64,000 nt of DNA from Posidoniimonas corsicana. Its GTDB lineage: Bacteria > Planctomycetota > Planctomycetia > Pirellulales > Lacipirellulaceae. Positions 9,361 through 18,406 of the stretch are shown piece after piece. Numbering within the stretch: position 1 is the first letter of the stretch; each line of letters opens with the position of its first letter. The notes below the pieces were generated by a model, which ran no database searches, was not told the DNA's origin, and was given only the letters and a program-made list of their open reading frames with translations. The translations under genes and the position numbers were made by a program. The stretch is taken from positions 1,570,067 through 1,634,066 of the forward strand of contig NZ_SIHJ01000001.1 in assembly GCF_007859765.1 (NCBI RefSeq). Reading direction: 5' to 3'.

Positions 9361-9810
9361 ATGACTAAGAAAGAGATCGTCAAAACCATCTCCGAGGAGA
9401 TCGGACTGACGCAGCTCAAGACGAAGGAGATCGTCCAAAAGACGTTCGACGCCATCGTCGAGACGCTGGTCGAAGATCACCGGATCGAGCTCCGCAACTT
9501 TGGCGTGTTTGAGGTCAAGAAGCGTGCCGCTCGCAAGGCGCGCAACCCACGCACGGGCGAGAAAGTCTCGGTGCCCGAGAAGTTTGTGGTGACCTTCAAG
9601 CCCGGCAAAGAGATGGAGGAACGGGTCCGCGAACTCGAGCGACGGGCGGCCGAAGAGCAGGCCCGCCGCGAGGCGGAGGCCGCCGCCCGCGAGGCCGCGA
9701 TGAATGCACCGCCCGCAGCCAACGGTTCTCACTCACACACGCCGGCGTCGCCAACCCCTGACGCCGCAAGCGGTTACGATCAGCCGCCCCGCTACGACGC
9801 GGGCAGCTGA
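9361..9810 (+). CDS. HU/IHF-family nucleoid protein with extended C-terminal tail
   Basis: 149-aa histone-like protein. Residues 1-90 are a complete HU/IHF fold ([52 protein letters not shown]), including the DNA-wrapping arm with the intercalating Pro of ARNPRTG. Residues ~92-115 are a charged Glu/Arg/Ala helix, and ~116-149 are a Pro/Ser/His-rich low-complexity tail that ordinary HU lacks. Such tails may alter DNA condensation. It has a good SD (GGAG) and a strong promoter, so high expression is expected. Confidence 0.93.
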   Translation: MTKKEIVKTISEEIGLTQLKTKEIVQKTFDAIVETLVEDHRIELRNFGVFEVKKRAARKARNPRTGEKVSVPEKFVVTFKPGKEMEERVRELERRAAEEQARREAEAAAREAAMNAPPAANGSHSHTPASPTPDAASGYDQPPRYDAGS

Positions 9811-10174
9811 GTCGCCGCCAGCAGCCACCCGGGCCTTCGCCCGCTCTCTTCTGTCGCTTGCTCAGGCCGCCTGACCGGGCCAACTGCGCTGGACACCACC
9901 CGCAGCGGACGCTACCGTCCCGCGGCCGCGTGGTCCGGCGTCAACCAATTCAACCAGGGCAGCGCCCCCGGGACGCTCGACGCGTCGCGGAGCGGCGGCC
10001 CGAAGCGGCTAGTGTTGACTTTGCACGCCCCGGCGGGGCTAACCCGTTGAGGCGAAAGTGTTTCGAGAGTACGCCCGGACCCCGGGCGTTAGCAGAAGTC
10101 GGTGGGACCGGCTAACTTCGCGCCGCTGATCGGCTACCCCGGTCGGCGGGCACTCACGGAGGAGCGCAGCAGCA
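9811..10174. other. Intergenic stretch without visible gene
   Basis: 364 bases. It begins with a weak five-pair hairpin (CGGGC/GCCCG, 9830-9843) followed by a pyrimidine-rich tract, possibly a terminator for the HU gene. A TTGACT at 10015-10020 could be a -35 box, but no good -10 was found at the right distance. GGAGGAG at 10158-10164 is the ribosome-binding site of the next gene. Confidence 0.4.
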
Positions 10175-10393
10175 ATGCGTAAGTGGATTCTAATCGTCGT
10201 TGCGGCCTGTGGCCTGGCTAGCAGCACCGGCTGCCTGCTGCCGATCTACTCGGCAGACCCGGCGCGCCGTGCGCAGGAGCTGATCTACACATCCGAGGAC
10301 CTGCGTACGTTCCTGGACGAGTGGGAACGCATCTGGTTCCTGGACCAGCCCAGCCACATGAAGCCGTACCGCACCAACGGCCTGGTCATCTAA
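10175..10393 (+). CDS. Small putative lipoprotein
   Basis: 72 aa. The N-terminus MRKWILIVVAACGLASSTGC is a lipoprotein-like signal with the candidate lipidated Cys at residue 20. The mature part contains ELIYTSEDLRTFLDEWERIWFLDQP, an acidic amphipathic helix, and ends with PYRTNGLVI. Small secreted proteins of this shape with a WERIWFLDQP-like helix appear to be common in planctomycetes (recollection, not checked); the function is unknown. A strong SD (GGAGGAG) precedes the ATG by 10 bases, supporting translation. Confidence 0.75.
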   Translation: MRKWILIVVAACGLASSTGCLLPIYSADPARRAQELIYTSEDLRTFLDEWERIWFLDQPSHMKPYRTNGLVI

Positions 10394-10512
10394 GGCCGGC
10401 TGGCTGAAACCTAGACGGCTGGCCGGGGCCGCTGCGCGGATTGTTCGCGCACGCCCGGCCCGATAGCATGGCTGGCTGTACCCATCGCCGCCCGCCACCC
10501 CTGTCTGCGCGC

Positions 10513-11448
10513 ATGCTTGCTGATACCGCTACCGCGGCCTCGCTGGAGGTCTCGCTTGGCCGCCTGCGGCTGCCCAACCCGGTGCTGGTTGCTTCCGGCA
10601 CGTTCGGGTACGCCCGTGAGATGGAGCGTCTGGTCGACCTCGGCCGCCTGGGCGGCATCGTACCGAAGACCATCACGCACGAGCCCCGTCAGGGGAACGC
10701 GCCGTGGCGCACGGTCGAGACCTCCGCCGGCATGCTGAACGCCATCGGCCTGGACAACGACGGCATCGAGGCGTTCATCCAGCATCATATGCCGTATCTG
10801 CGGACGGTCGGTTCGCCGGTGATCGTCAGCGTGGCGGGCCGCACGCACGACGAGTTCGTGTCGATGTGCCGCCGGTTGTCGGAGGTCGAAGGCCCCGCGG
10901 CGATCGAGCTGAATATCTCCTGCCCGAACGTGTCTCACGGCGTCGACTTTGGCGTCGACCCGCAGATGTGCGAGCGGCTGGTGGCCGACTGCCGCGCGGC
11001 GTGCGGCCTGCCGATCATCGCCAAGCTGACACCCAACGTGACCAGCATCGCCGTGATGGCCAAGGCCGCCGAGGCGGGCGGTGCCGACGCGCTGTCGCTG
11101 ATCAACACCGTGCTCGGCATGGTGGTCGACTGGCGGAAGCAGAAGCCGATCCTGGGCAACGGCGTCGGCGGCCTGTCGGGCCCGGCCATCAAGCCGATCG
11201 CCCTGCGGTGCGTCTACCAGGCCGCGCAGGCGGCCCAGACCCCCATCATCGGCATCGGCGGCATCCAGAACATCGACGACGTCATGGAGTTCCTCGTGGC
11301 CGGCGCCACGGCGGTGCAGCTTGGCACCGTTAACTTCTACCGACCGACGGCCAGTATGGAAGTGCTGGACGCCCTGCCGGACGCGCTGGCAGAGCTTGGA
11401 GTCAGCACGGTAAGCGACGCGGTCGGAACCCTTAGCACAAACAAGTGA
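10513..11448 (+). CDS. pyrD: Dihydroorotate dehydrogenase, class 1B-type catalytic subunit
   Basis: Oxidises dihydroorotate to orotate in pyrimidine synthesis. The 311-aa protein has the FMN/TIM-barrel motifs VSLGRLRLPNPVLVASGTFG, KTITHEPRQGN, MLNAIGLDNDG, the catalytic-Cys segment ELNISCPNVSHG, and GIGGIQNIDDVMEFLVAGATAVQLGT near the end. A catalytic Cys rather than Ser and the absence of a membrane extension indicate class 1. PyrK, the Fe-S/FAD partner of class 1B, is not in the window. The ATG at 10513 is chosen over the upstream in-frame ATG at 10441 because family homology begins there. Confidence 0.94.
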   Translation: MLADTATAASLEVSLGRLRLPNPVLVASGTFGYAREMERLVDLGRLGGIVPKTITHEPRQGNAPWRTVETSAGMLNAIGLDNDGIEAFIQHHMPYLRTVGSPVIVSVAGRTHDEFVSMCRRLSEVEGPAAIELNISCPNVSHGVDFGVDPQMCERLVADCRAACGLPIIAKLTPNVTSIAVMAKAAEAGGADALSLINTVLGMVVDWRKQKPILGNGVGGLSGPAIKPIALRCVYQAAQAAQTPIIGIGGIQNIDDVMEFLVAGATAVQLGTVNFYRPTASMEVLDALPDALAELGVSTVSDAVGTLSTNK

Positions 11449-11456
11449 TTCACCTC

Positions 11457-11477
11457 CGCCTCCCCGAAGGGGAGGCG
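11457..11477 (+). terminator. Perfect GC hairpin between pyrD and trpS
   Basis: Nine-pair stem CGCCTCCCC/GGGGAGGCG closed by a GAA loop, starting 9 bases after the pyrD stop. There is no T-tract after it, so it is not a classical intrinsic terminator. It could act as a pause site, an mRNA 3'-end stabiliser or a trpS leader element. Confidence 0.4.
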
Positions 11478-11537
11478 CCTGGAAGCTCGCTTCACCCAAA
11501 TCCGCTGCACCACCCACCAGCCACTACACACCACCCC

Positions 11538-12509
11538 ATGCGCGTCCTCTCAGGCATCCAACCCACCGGCCCGTTCCACTGGGGCAACTACTTCGGCGCC
11601 ATCCGGCAGTACATCGAGCTGCAGGACGTGGCGGACGAGTCGTACTACTTCATCGCCAACCTGCACGCGCTGACCACCGTGCGTGAAAAGGAGCTGCTGC
11701 AGCAGTACACGCTGGATGGCGCGCTCGACCTGTTGGCGCTGGGGCTCAACCCGGACAAGGCGGTGCTGTTCGTACAGTCGGACGTGCCGGAGGTGAGCGA
11801 GCTCTGCTGGCTGCTGATGACCGGCACCCCGATGGGCCTGTTGGAACGCTGCGTCAGCTACAAGGATAAGCTCGCCAAGGGGTTGAAGGCCGACGCCGGC
11901 CTGTTCACCTACCCGGTGCTGCAGGCGGCCGACATCCTGGCCTACGACGCCGACGTCGTGCCGGTGGGCGAGGACCAGCTGCAGCACATCGAGGTCTGCC
12001 GCGACATCGCCGGCAGCTTCAACCATCACTTCGGCGAGACCTTCACCATGCCCAAGGGTAAGGTGCTCGACCAGTCGGCCCGCGTGCCCGGCATCGACGG
12101 CGAGAAGATGTCCAAGAGCTACGGCAACACGCTCGCCGTGTTCGACGAGGCCAAGAAGCAGCGCAAGCAGATCATGCGGATCCAGACCGACAGCCGCCCG
12201 ATGGACGAGGCCAAGGAGCCCGACGGCGACGTGCTGTACGACCTCCTGAAGCTGGTCGCCCCGCAGGAGCAGGTCGACGAGATCGCCGCGCTGTACCGCC
12301 GCGGCGGCTTCGGCTACGGCGACATCAAGAAGGCCCTCGCCGAGGCGGCCGAGAACTACTGGGCCGAGGTCCGCGAGAAGCGGGCCGAGCTGGCCGCCCG
12401 CCCCAACGACGTGCGCGATGTGCTGGCCGCCGGCGCCAAGAAGGCCCGGGCGAAGGCCGCCGGCGTGCTGAAGCGGGCGCAGGACGCGGCCGGTCTGTAC
12501 CGCTCGTAG
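11538..12509 (+). CDS. trpS: Tryptophanyl-tRNA synthetase
   Basis: Class I aminoacyl-tRNA synthetase charging tRNA-Trp. The 323-aa protein starts MRVLSGIQPTGPFHWGNYFGA, where HWGN is the HIGH-type signature, and has the KMSKS loop GEKMSKSYGNTL. AYDADVVPVGEDQLQHIE forms part of the tryptophan/ATP pocket. The ATG at 11538 matches the family start; an in-frame GTG at 11445 would overlap pyrD and add 31 unrelated residues. Confidence 0.97.
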   Translation: MRVLSGIQPTGPFHWGNYFGAIRQYIELQDVADESYYFIANLHALTTVREKELLQQYTLDGALDLLALGLNPDKAVLFVQSDVPEVSELCWLLMTGTPMGLLERCVSYKDKLAKGLKADAGLFTYPVLQAADILAYDADVVPVGEDQLQHIEVCRDIAGSFNHHFGETFTMPKGKVLDQSARVPGIDGEKMSKSYGNTLAVFDEAKKQRKQIMRIQTDSRPMDEAKEPDGDVLYDLLKLVAPQEQVDEIAALYRRGGFGYGDIKKALAEAAENYWAEVREKRAELAARPNDVRDVLAAGAKKARAKAAGVLKRAQDAAGLYRS

Positions 12510-12528
12510 CCTTCGGACTGCAGCTTGA

Positions 12529-14118
12529 CTACTGCGACAGCTTGCGGATCTGGTACCGCGCCTCGTCGGCGTTGTCGCAGATGATGGTGTAGAAGGCGGC
12601 CTCCTCGCCGATCTCCTCCATCCGCTTCATCTCCTTGTCGCGCCAGTTGCGGGCCGCGTCGGGCGAGCGGGTCAGCACCACGGTGGTGTAGAAGGTCCGC
12701 TGCTTCTTGTAGATCCGCTTGATCACGTAGTAGGTCTGGTTCTCGATCGGGTCCTTGTACTGCTTCTGGATCTTGGAGCCGGTGAGGTGCCGCTTGACGC
12801 GGTTCTCCACCGACTCGAAGTCCTCGCCAAAGTGCTTGACGAACAGCGGGTCCGGCCCGGACCGCTGGTTGTGGTCGCCCTGCAGCGGCGGCGTCTCGGC
12901 CAGGTCGCGGAGGTACGCGGCGAAGGCGTCGGTCTCGCGGCTGGCGAGGTAGTGGACGAGGCCCCAGCTGATGGCATAGCCGTAGGAGGTGAGGTTCTGG
13001 TAGCTGACCGCCTCTTTGACCAGCCGGCCGCTGCCGCCGGAGTCGCCGCCGATAAGCTCGTGCATGCGGATGTCGTTCACCCGGCCGGGGCCCTGCCAGC
13101 GGAGCACCCGCTCGGGCATCTCGCTCTTACCCTGCCGCACCACCTTGCTGCTGACGTTCAGCGGGCTGAAGTACTCCGGCAGGCCCTCGCTGACCCAGGC
13201 CGGCCAGCGGGAGAGCCGCTGCTGGATGCCCGTGTTGTGCAGTACCTGGTGGATGCCCTCGTGCGCGACGGTGTACGCAAACTGCTTCATGGCGAACTCC
13301 GGCGCCGCGTCCCACAGGCGGGTGTCCTCGTACAGGTAGACCCAGTTGCTCAGCGCGCTGTAGTACGCCGCGACCTCCGCCGGCATGCGGTCGTGGGCGT
13401 CGAACGACTTGCGGTCGGGGAAGATCACCACCACCAGCGGCGTCTTCGGGCGCTCGACCTCAAGGCCCCAGTCGCGGAGCTGGGTCACCACGCCGGACAG
13501 CATGGACGACAGGATCGACCGCGTGTGGTGGTAGAAGCCCTCGGAGCACTTGTAGGCGTACAGGTAGTAGCCGTCGTGCACGAAGGTGTAGTCGTTGAAG
13601 CCCTCGTCCCGCAGCCTGTCTTCGAGCTGCTGCAGCGTGGCGGAGCGGAACGGCTGGTCGCACGGGCGGGTGGCCGACCGCGAGACAAAGTCCGCGCGGC
13701 CGTCGGGCAGCACGATCATCCGCTTGTCGCCCAGCTCGCACGACACCTGGGCCACGACCGTCTGCCCGTCGGCGTCACGGACGTAGGTGGTGCGGGCCTT
13801 GGCGGGCGTGGACTTGACCTTCGCCAGGCCGGACAGCTTGCGTTCGACGACCCCCTGCGCCGGCGAGACGCCCGGGCCCTCGTCGTCGTAGTCGTCCTCG
13901 CCGGCGGTTTCGAGGCCGTCGCCCCCACGGCGGCTGGGGCCGCGGGGCGCGTTGGGGTTCTCCAGCCGCTCACGCATGTCCTCGAAGTCGCGGGCACGCT
14001 CGCGGGCCCGTTCCCGCAGGTCCTCGGCGGACCTCCGTTGCGCGCAGGCGGGGGCGGGGCAGAGCAGGGCACACGCAAGCAGCAAGAGCAGCAGCGCAGC
14101 GGGGCGGACGGGACGCAT
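12529..14118 (-). CDS. Secreted DUF1570-type protein with HExxH motif
   Basis: 529 aa from the ATG at 14118, with a clear signal peptide (MRPVRPAALLLLLLACALLCPAPACA). After a charged region with RERARERARDFED, the C-terminal half resembles the planctomycete DUF1570 group: a gluzincin-like segment VAHEGIHQVLHNTG (HEGIH near residues 284-288), WVSEGLPEYFSP with the Glu expected of the third zinc ligand, and a domain running to SWGLVHYLA. This suggests a zinc metallopeptidase fold exported to the periplasm; activity is not shown. The 13 codons upstream to 14157 are probably not translated. Convergent with trpS. Confidence 0.8.
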   Translation of the reverse strand: MRPVRPAALLLLLLACALLCPAPACAQRRSAEDLRERARERARDFEDMRERLENPNAPRGPSRRGGDGLETAGEDDYDDEGPGVSPAQGVVERKLSGLAKVKSTPAKARTTYVRDADGQTVVAQVSCELGDKRMIVLPDGRADFVSRSATRPCDQPFRSATLQQLEDRLRDEGFNDYTFVHDGYYLYAYKCSEGFYHHTRSILSSMLSGVVTQLRDWGLEVERPKTPLVVVIFPDRKSFDAHDRMPAEVAAYYSALSNWVYLYEDTRLWDAAPEFAMKQFAYTVAHEGIHQVLHNTGIQQRLSRWPAWVSEGLPEYFSPLNVSSKVVRQGKSEMPERVLRWQGPGRVNDIRMHELIGGDSGGSGRLVKEAVSYQNLTSYGYAISWGLVHYLASRETDAFAAYLRDLAETPPLQGDHNQRSGPDPLFVKHFGEDFESVENRVKRHLTGSKIQKQYKDPIENQTYYVIKRIYKKQRTFYTTVVLTRSPDAARNWRDKEMKRMEEIGEEAAFYTIICDNADEARYQIRKLSQ

Positions 14119-14519
14119 CCAGGAGCCTCGGTGGCGGAGTGGGGGCGAGAAGAGCAAGGGCGGGGACCGTAACGGGAGGCGGCTGCCCGCTGTCTAGTCT
14201 AAGGAACTCGAACGAACGGGTCGACCATATTCCACGACAACCGCGCCGTCCGACCTGAGTCCAATGACACCAACGCCGCACGAGCCGCAGGGTCGGCCTG
14301 CGCGGCGGTCAGCAGGCGCCGGCCGCGGTCCTACAACTAGCACTATCACTCCGACCGGCAGGGTCGCCGCGCGAATGTGGCCCAACGCGGTTCACTCTGT
14401 TCAGGCGGCCGCCACGGGCAGCCGAAGTTCGCCCTGAGTCCCTCACACGCCGCCCACGGAAGGGAGCGGCGTTGACCACCCGGCACGGAGGCGCACCGCC
14501 AGCCCGCTGAGGCGTCGCC
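14119..14519. other. Divergent intergenic region
   Basis: About 400 bases between the minus-strand DUF1570 gene and the plus-strand methyltransferase-like gene. It must hold both promoters, but no clear -35/-10 pair, repeat or structured RNA could be recognised. Confidence 0.4.
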
Positions 14520-15212
14520 GTGCGAACCGAATCTCCCGAGGTTGGAGGCCACCGCTACTTCTGGGCGGGGTCGCTCCTGCAGTGCGCCGTGGCGGTCTGG
14601 CTGGTGGCGGCGGTGTCACGCCGCGAAGAGCTCAGGTACCTGGCGCCCTACCTGGCGGTGATGATGGGGTTCACGTTGTTCGACCGCGTGCTGCGGCGCC
14701 ACCACCCCAGCGTGCTGCGCGAGCTGATGCGGCCCGGCGTGTCGCTGACGGACAAGCTCACCTTTGTCGGCGGCGGCCTGCTGCTGACAACGCACTTCGT
14801 GGTTGGCGTGGCGGACGCGAGCTACTTCCACTGGTCGGGCGTGACGCCTAGTTGGGTGAGAGTCGTTGGCCTGGCCGTGATGATCGCCGGCTTTGGCCTA
14901 GCCGCCTGGGCGATGCTGCTCAACCCGTTCTTCTCGCCGGTGGTGCGGGTGCAGCGGGAACGCAGGCACCGCGTGATCACCGCGGGCCCCTACCGCTGGG
15001 TGCGGCACCCGTCGTACCTGGGGTTGAGCGTGGGCGCCGTGGCCAGTGCGTTCGCGTTGGGGTCGTACTGGTCGCTCATCCCGGCGTTGGCGTTCGTCGC
15101 GCTTTACGCCCGGCGGGCCCAGTTCGAGGACCGCGTGCTGAGCGAAGAGCTGGCCGGCTTCAGCCGCTACGCAACGCGGGTCCGCTACCGGCTGGCGCCC
15201 GGTCTCTGGTAG
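14520..15212 (+). CDS. Isoprenylcysteine carboxyl methyltransferase-like membrane protein
   Basis: 230-aa integral membrane protein with four to five hydrophobic segments. The C-terminal half carries the ICMT/PEMT signature: RHRVITAGPYRWVRHPSYLGL binds SAM, followed by a hydrophobic pair and YARRAQFEDRVLSEEL, the conserved Glu-rich segment. Bacterial members methylate lipids or other small hydrophobic substrates; the actual substrate is unknown. The start is GTG at 14520, with GAGG a few bases upstream. Confidence 0.8.
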   Translation: MRTESPEVGGHRYFWAGSLLQCAVAVWLVAAVSRREELRYLAPYLAVMMGFTLFDRVLRRHHPSVLRELMRPGVSLTDKLTFVGGGLLLTTHFVVGVADASYFHWSGVTPSWVRVVGLAVMIAGFGLAAWAMLLNPFFSPVVRVQRERRHRVITAGPYRWVRHPSYLGLSVGAVASAFALGSYWSLIPALAFVALYARRAQFEDRVLSEELAGFSRYATRVRYRLAPGLW

Positions 15213-15314
15213 CGGCGCCGGCAGGTTGACGAACCGCAGAGTGTCGGCGGTAATGGTTGGTTTGCCCCCTCGACGAGGGCGCCGACCCTTCCCCATCTGC
15301 CAACGCCTAGCCGA

Positions 15315-16475
15315 ATGAAGTTCCGCACCCGCGCCATCCACCACGGGCAAGAGAAGGACCCCCAGACCGGGGCCGTGACGCCGCCGGTCTATCTGTCGTC
15401 GACCTTCGTGCAGCACGAAGCGGGCAAGTGGCGCCAGTTCGACTACTCGCGGAGCGGCAACCCGACCCGCACCGCGCTGGAGACCACGGTCGCGTCGCTC
15501 GAGGGCTGCGGCGAAGGGGGCGCCCTGGCGTTCGCCAGCGGCATGGCCGCCATCCACTGTGTCACCGGGCTGCTTAAGTCGGGCGACCACGTGCTGGCGG
15601 GCAGCGACATTTACGGCGGCGCCTACCGGCTGTTCCACAAAGTGATGAACCGCGCGGGCATTGAGATCACGCTGGCGGACGCGACCGACCCGGCCGCCTT
15701 CGCCAAGGCGTTCCGCCCGAACACGAAGCTCGTGTGGGTCGAATCGCCCGGCAACCCGCGGATGACGATCTGCGACTACGCCGCCGTGGCCGAGCTGGCG
15801 CACCAGCACGGCGCGCTGATGGGGTGCGACAACACGTTCGCCACGCCGGTGCTCTGCCGTCCGCTGGAGCTCGGCGTGGACATCGTGATGCACTCGGCCA
15901 CCAAGTACTACGGCGGCCACGGCGACGTGCTGGGCGGGCTGCTGGCCGTGCAGGATAAGGCGTTGCGTGATGAACTCTACTTCCTGCAGAACTCCACCGG
16001 CGCCGTGCTGGGACCGATGGACTGCTTCCTGGTGTCCCGCGGCATCAAGACCATGGAGCTCCGCGTGCTGGAGCAGTGCCGCACCGCGCTGAAGCTCGCC
16101 CAGTGGCTCGACGGCCACGAGCAGGTCGAACGCGTGCTCTACCCGGGCCTGCCGGGGCACCCCGGACACGAGGTCGCCAAGCGGCAGATGCAGGGCGGGT
16201 TCGGCGCCATGCTCTCGCTCGAGTTGAAGGGGGGCTACGAAGCGGCCCAGCGGATGGTGGGGGCGACCAAGCTGTTCCAGCTGGCGGTGAGCCTGGGCGG
16301 CGTCGAGTCGCTGATCGAGCAGCCGGCCAGCATGTCGCACGCCAGCTACGACGCGGCCGACCGCGCCAAGCACGGCATCACCGACGGCCTGATCCGGCTG
16401 AGCGTCGGTCTGGAAGACGCCGACGACCTGCAGGCCGACCTGCAGCAGGCGATGGACGCCGCGTTGGCAGGCTAA
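15315..16475 (+). CDS. Trans-sulfuration PLP enzyme (cystathionine gamma-synthase/lyase type)
   Basis: 386 aa, Cys/Met metabolism PLP family. [29 protein letters not shown] and [13 protein letters not shown] are family hallmarks. The PLP lysine is Lys197 ([12 protein letters not shown]), and the Asp that contacts the PLP ring is in [10 protein letters not shown]. The C-terminal [19 protein letters not shown] is typical of cystathionine gamma-synthase and gamma-lyase. Sequence alone does not separate synthase (metB) from lyase, so no symbol is given. It is 37 bases upstream of the TIM-barrel gene and probably co-transcribed with it. Confidence 0.9.
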   Translation: MKFRTRAIHHGQEKDPQTGAVTPPVYLSSTFVQHEAGKWRQFDYSRSGNPTRTALETTVASLEGCGEGGALAFASGMAAIHCVTGLLKSGDHVLAGSDIYGGAYRLFHKVMNRAGIEITLADATDPAAFAKAFRPNTKLVWVESPGNPRMTICDYAAVAELAHQHGALMGCDNTFATPVLCRPLELGVDIVMHSATKYYGGHGDVLGGLLAVQDKALRDELYFLQNSTGAVLGPMDCFLVSRGIKTMELRVLEQCRTALKLAQWLDGHEQVERVLYPGLPGHPGHEVAKRQMQGGFGAMLSLELKGGYEAAQRMVGATKLFQLAVSLGGVESLIEQPASMSHASYDAADRAKHGITDGLIRLSVGLEDADDLQADLQQAMDAALAG

Positions 16476-16512
16476 CGGCCCGCCCTGAGCTGACCCACGG
16501 ACACGCGACAAC

Positions 16513-17442
16513 ATGCAGCTTGGCTTCGTATCCGGCGTGCTGAACGACCTCGGCTTCGACGAGGTGATGGCTTTGGCCGCGCGCGAAGGCTTCGACTGCG
16601 TCGAGGTGATGTGCTGGCCCCCGGACGGGCCGGACAAGAAGTTCGGCAGCGTCACGCACCTGGACCTGACCAACCTGACGCCGGCCATGGCCGACGACAT
16701 CCTCGGCGTGTGCGACCGCCACGGGGTCAGCATCTCAGCATTGGGGTTCTACTCGGTGCCGCTCTCCGCGGACCGCGAGCAGGCCGAAGCGGCAATCGCG
16801 TACCTGCACACGCTGATCGACGCCGCGCCGCTCCTGCGGCAGACGCTCATCAACACGTTCGTCGGCGCTGATTACCGGCTATCGATGGACGAGAACCTCA
16901 AGCTCTACGAGCAGGTCTGGCCCGACATCGTCCGCCACGCGGAGGACCAGGGCGTGCGGATCGGCATTGAGAACTGCCCGGTGCTCAACCGAAACACGTG
17001 GCCGTTCGGCGTGAACCTGGCGCACTCGCCGGCCGTCTGGCGGCGGATGTTCGACGCGATCCCGTCCGCCAGCCTGGGGCTGAACTACGACCCCTCGCAC
17101 ATGGCGATGCAGCTGATGGACCCGATCGCACCTCTGCGCGAATTCGCGGACCGTGTGCTGCACGTGCACGCCAAGGACATGCGGGTCGATCCCGACCGGC
17201 TGAACGACGTCGGCTCGCTCGCGCTGCCAATGGACCGCAGCGCCGCCAAGATCCCCGGCCGGGGGGACATCGACTGGGCGGCGCTCGTTGCCACCCTGTG
17301 CGAAACCGGCTACGGGGGCGCGGTTTGCGTCGAATGTGAAGACGCCGATTTCGGCGGACCGCTGCCGCGACGCACCCAGGGCCTGCGGATTGCCCGGGAC
17401 ACGCTGCGGCCGCTGATACCCAACACCGGGCTGCGCGGTTGA
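16513..17442 (+). CDS. Sugar phosphate isomerase/epimerase-like TIM-barrel protein
   Basis: 309 aa of the xylose-isomerase-like TIM barrel (AP_endonuc_2) family. Metal-site segments include GIENCPVLNRNTWP (Glu), LNYDPSHMAMQ (Asp/His), VLHVHAKDM (His) and GAVCVECED (Glu). The family includes sugar-phosphate isomerases, epimerases and inosose-type enzymes; the substrate is not predictable. It starts at the ATG at 16513, soon after the trans-sulfuration gene. Confidence 0.85.
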   Translation: MQLGFVSGVLNDLGFDEVMALAAREGFDCVEVMCWPPDGPDKKFGSVTHLDLTNLTPAMADDILGVCDRHGVSISALGFYSVPLSADREQAEAAIAYLHTLIDAAPLLRQTLINTFVGADYRLSMDENLKLYEQVWPDIVRHAEDQGVRIGIENCPVLNRNTWPFGVNLAHSPAVWRRMFDAIPSASLGLNYDPSHMAMQLMDPIAPLREFADRVLHVHAKDMRVDPDRLNDVGSLALPMDRSAAKIPGRGDIDWAALVATLCETGYGGAVCVECEDADFGGPLPRRTQGLRIARDTLRPLIPNTGLRG

Positions 17443-17448
17443 ATTAGA

Positions 17449-17470
17449 ATGGGGGCTTTCGTGCCCCCAT
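17449..17470 (+). terminator. Hairpin after the TIM-barrel gene
   Basis: Eight-pair stem ATGGGGGC/GCCCCCAT with a six-base loop TTTCGT, beginning 7 bases after the stop codon. There is no T-run. It probably marks the 3' end of the preceding transcript; the next gene starts 22 bases later. Confidence 0.45.
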
Positions 17471-17491
17471 CCTGTTAACCACCGCCCCCGC

Positions 17492-18406
17492 ATGGCCAAG
17501 TTCGACAAGTGGCTGGACGGCCTGCCTGCTGACGCGACGGTCGCCGACGCGGCCCGCATCGCGGTCGCGACGCGCTCGGCCGAGGTTGTCGCCCGGCTCC
17601 CGTTGGCGGCGCAGGGGATGGACCAGGACCCCGAGCACGTGCACCAGCTGCGGGTCGCTGCGCGGCGCACCGCGGCGGCGCTGAAGATCTTCCGGCGGAC
17701 GCTCCCGGAGAAGCAGGCCGACCGGCTGAAGTGGTCGTTGCGGATCGCCCGCCGCGCCGCAGGACCGGCCCGTGACCTCGACGTGTTCCTCATGCGGCTG
17801 CAACAGGAGCAGGCGTTGCCGGGGCTGCAGGGCAGGTTGTACGCCCAACGCGAGGTGGTGCAGTCCGACCTGCAGCGTGCTTGCGACAAGCTCAAGGGGG
17901 GCAAGAAGGTCGCCCGGCAGGCGGAGAAGCTCGTCCGCCGGATCCCGGCCGGGTACAATCGGGCGCGACGGCTTGGCAAGCGGCCGTTCGCCCCCTGGGC
18001 GGGCAAGACGCTCCGCCGCGAGGCGTCGCGGTTCCTGGACGCCGCGCCCGGCGTGGACGCGGAGATCGAAGAGCTGCACCGGTTCCGCATTGCCGCCAAG
18101 CGGCTGCGGTACTCGCTCGAGGTGCTCACGCTGGGTATCACCCGCGACGAGAGCGAGGAGGCCTACGCCCAGCTGCGGGACCTGCAGAACCACCTCGGCG
18201 ACGTGAACGACAGCGCCTCACTGCTCGCGTGGCTGAAGCGGGCGTTGAAAGACACCTCGCGCAGCGAGCGAGACGCGCTCAACGAAATGCTGCGTAACGA
18301 GAAACGCCGGTTGCGGCGCGAGTCGGAGGCCGTTCTCGAATGGTGGGACCCCGACCGGGCCCGCCGGCTGGCGGCGTTGCTGGGCGCCGAGGATAAGCAA
18401 GCTTAG
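17492..18406 (+). CDS. CHAD-domain protein
   Basis: 304-aa all-helical protein of the CHAD family, which binds polyphosphate through conserved His and basic residues. Both halves show the signature: HVHQLRVAARRTAAALKIFR near residue 50 and LHRFRIAAKRLRYSLEVL near residue 195, with RDLDVFL and LRDLQNHLGDVND between and after. CHAD proteins associate with polyphosphate granules or CYTH triphosphatases; no CYTH partner is here. It ends convergently with aat, overlapping it by 4 bases. Confidence 0.9.
   Translation: MAKFDKWLDGLPADATVADAARIAVATRSAEVVARLPLAAQGMDQDPEHVHQLRVAARRTAAALKIFRRTLPEKQADRLKWSLRIARRAAGPARDLDVFLMRLQQEQALPGLQGRLYAQREVVQSDLQRACDKLKGGKKVARQAEKLVRRIPAGYNRARRLGKRPFAPWAGKTLRREASRFLDAAPGVDAEIEELHRFRIAAKRLRYSLEVLTLGITRDESEEAYAQLRDLQNHLGDVNDSASLLAWLKRALKDTSRSERDALNEMLRNEKRRLRRESEAVLEWWDPDRARRLAALLGAEDKQA

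Noticed and set aside
9830-9843. Terminator of the HU gene
   Set aside because: Only a five-pair stem with a mixed pyrimidine tail; too weak to list as a firm terminator.
11538-11600. T-box control of trpS
   Set aside because: No T-box sequence or antiterminator/terminator pair in the short leader.
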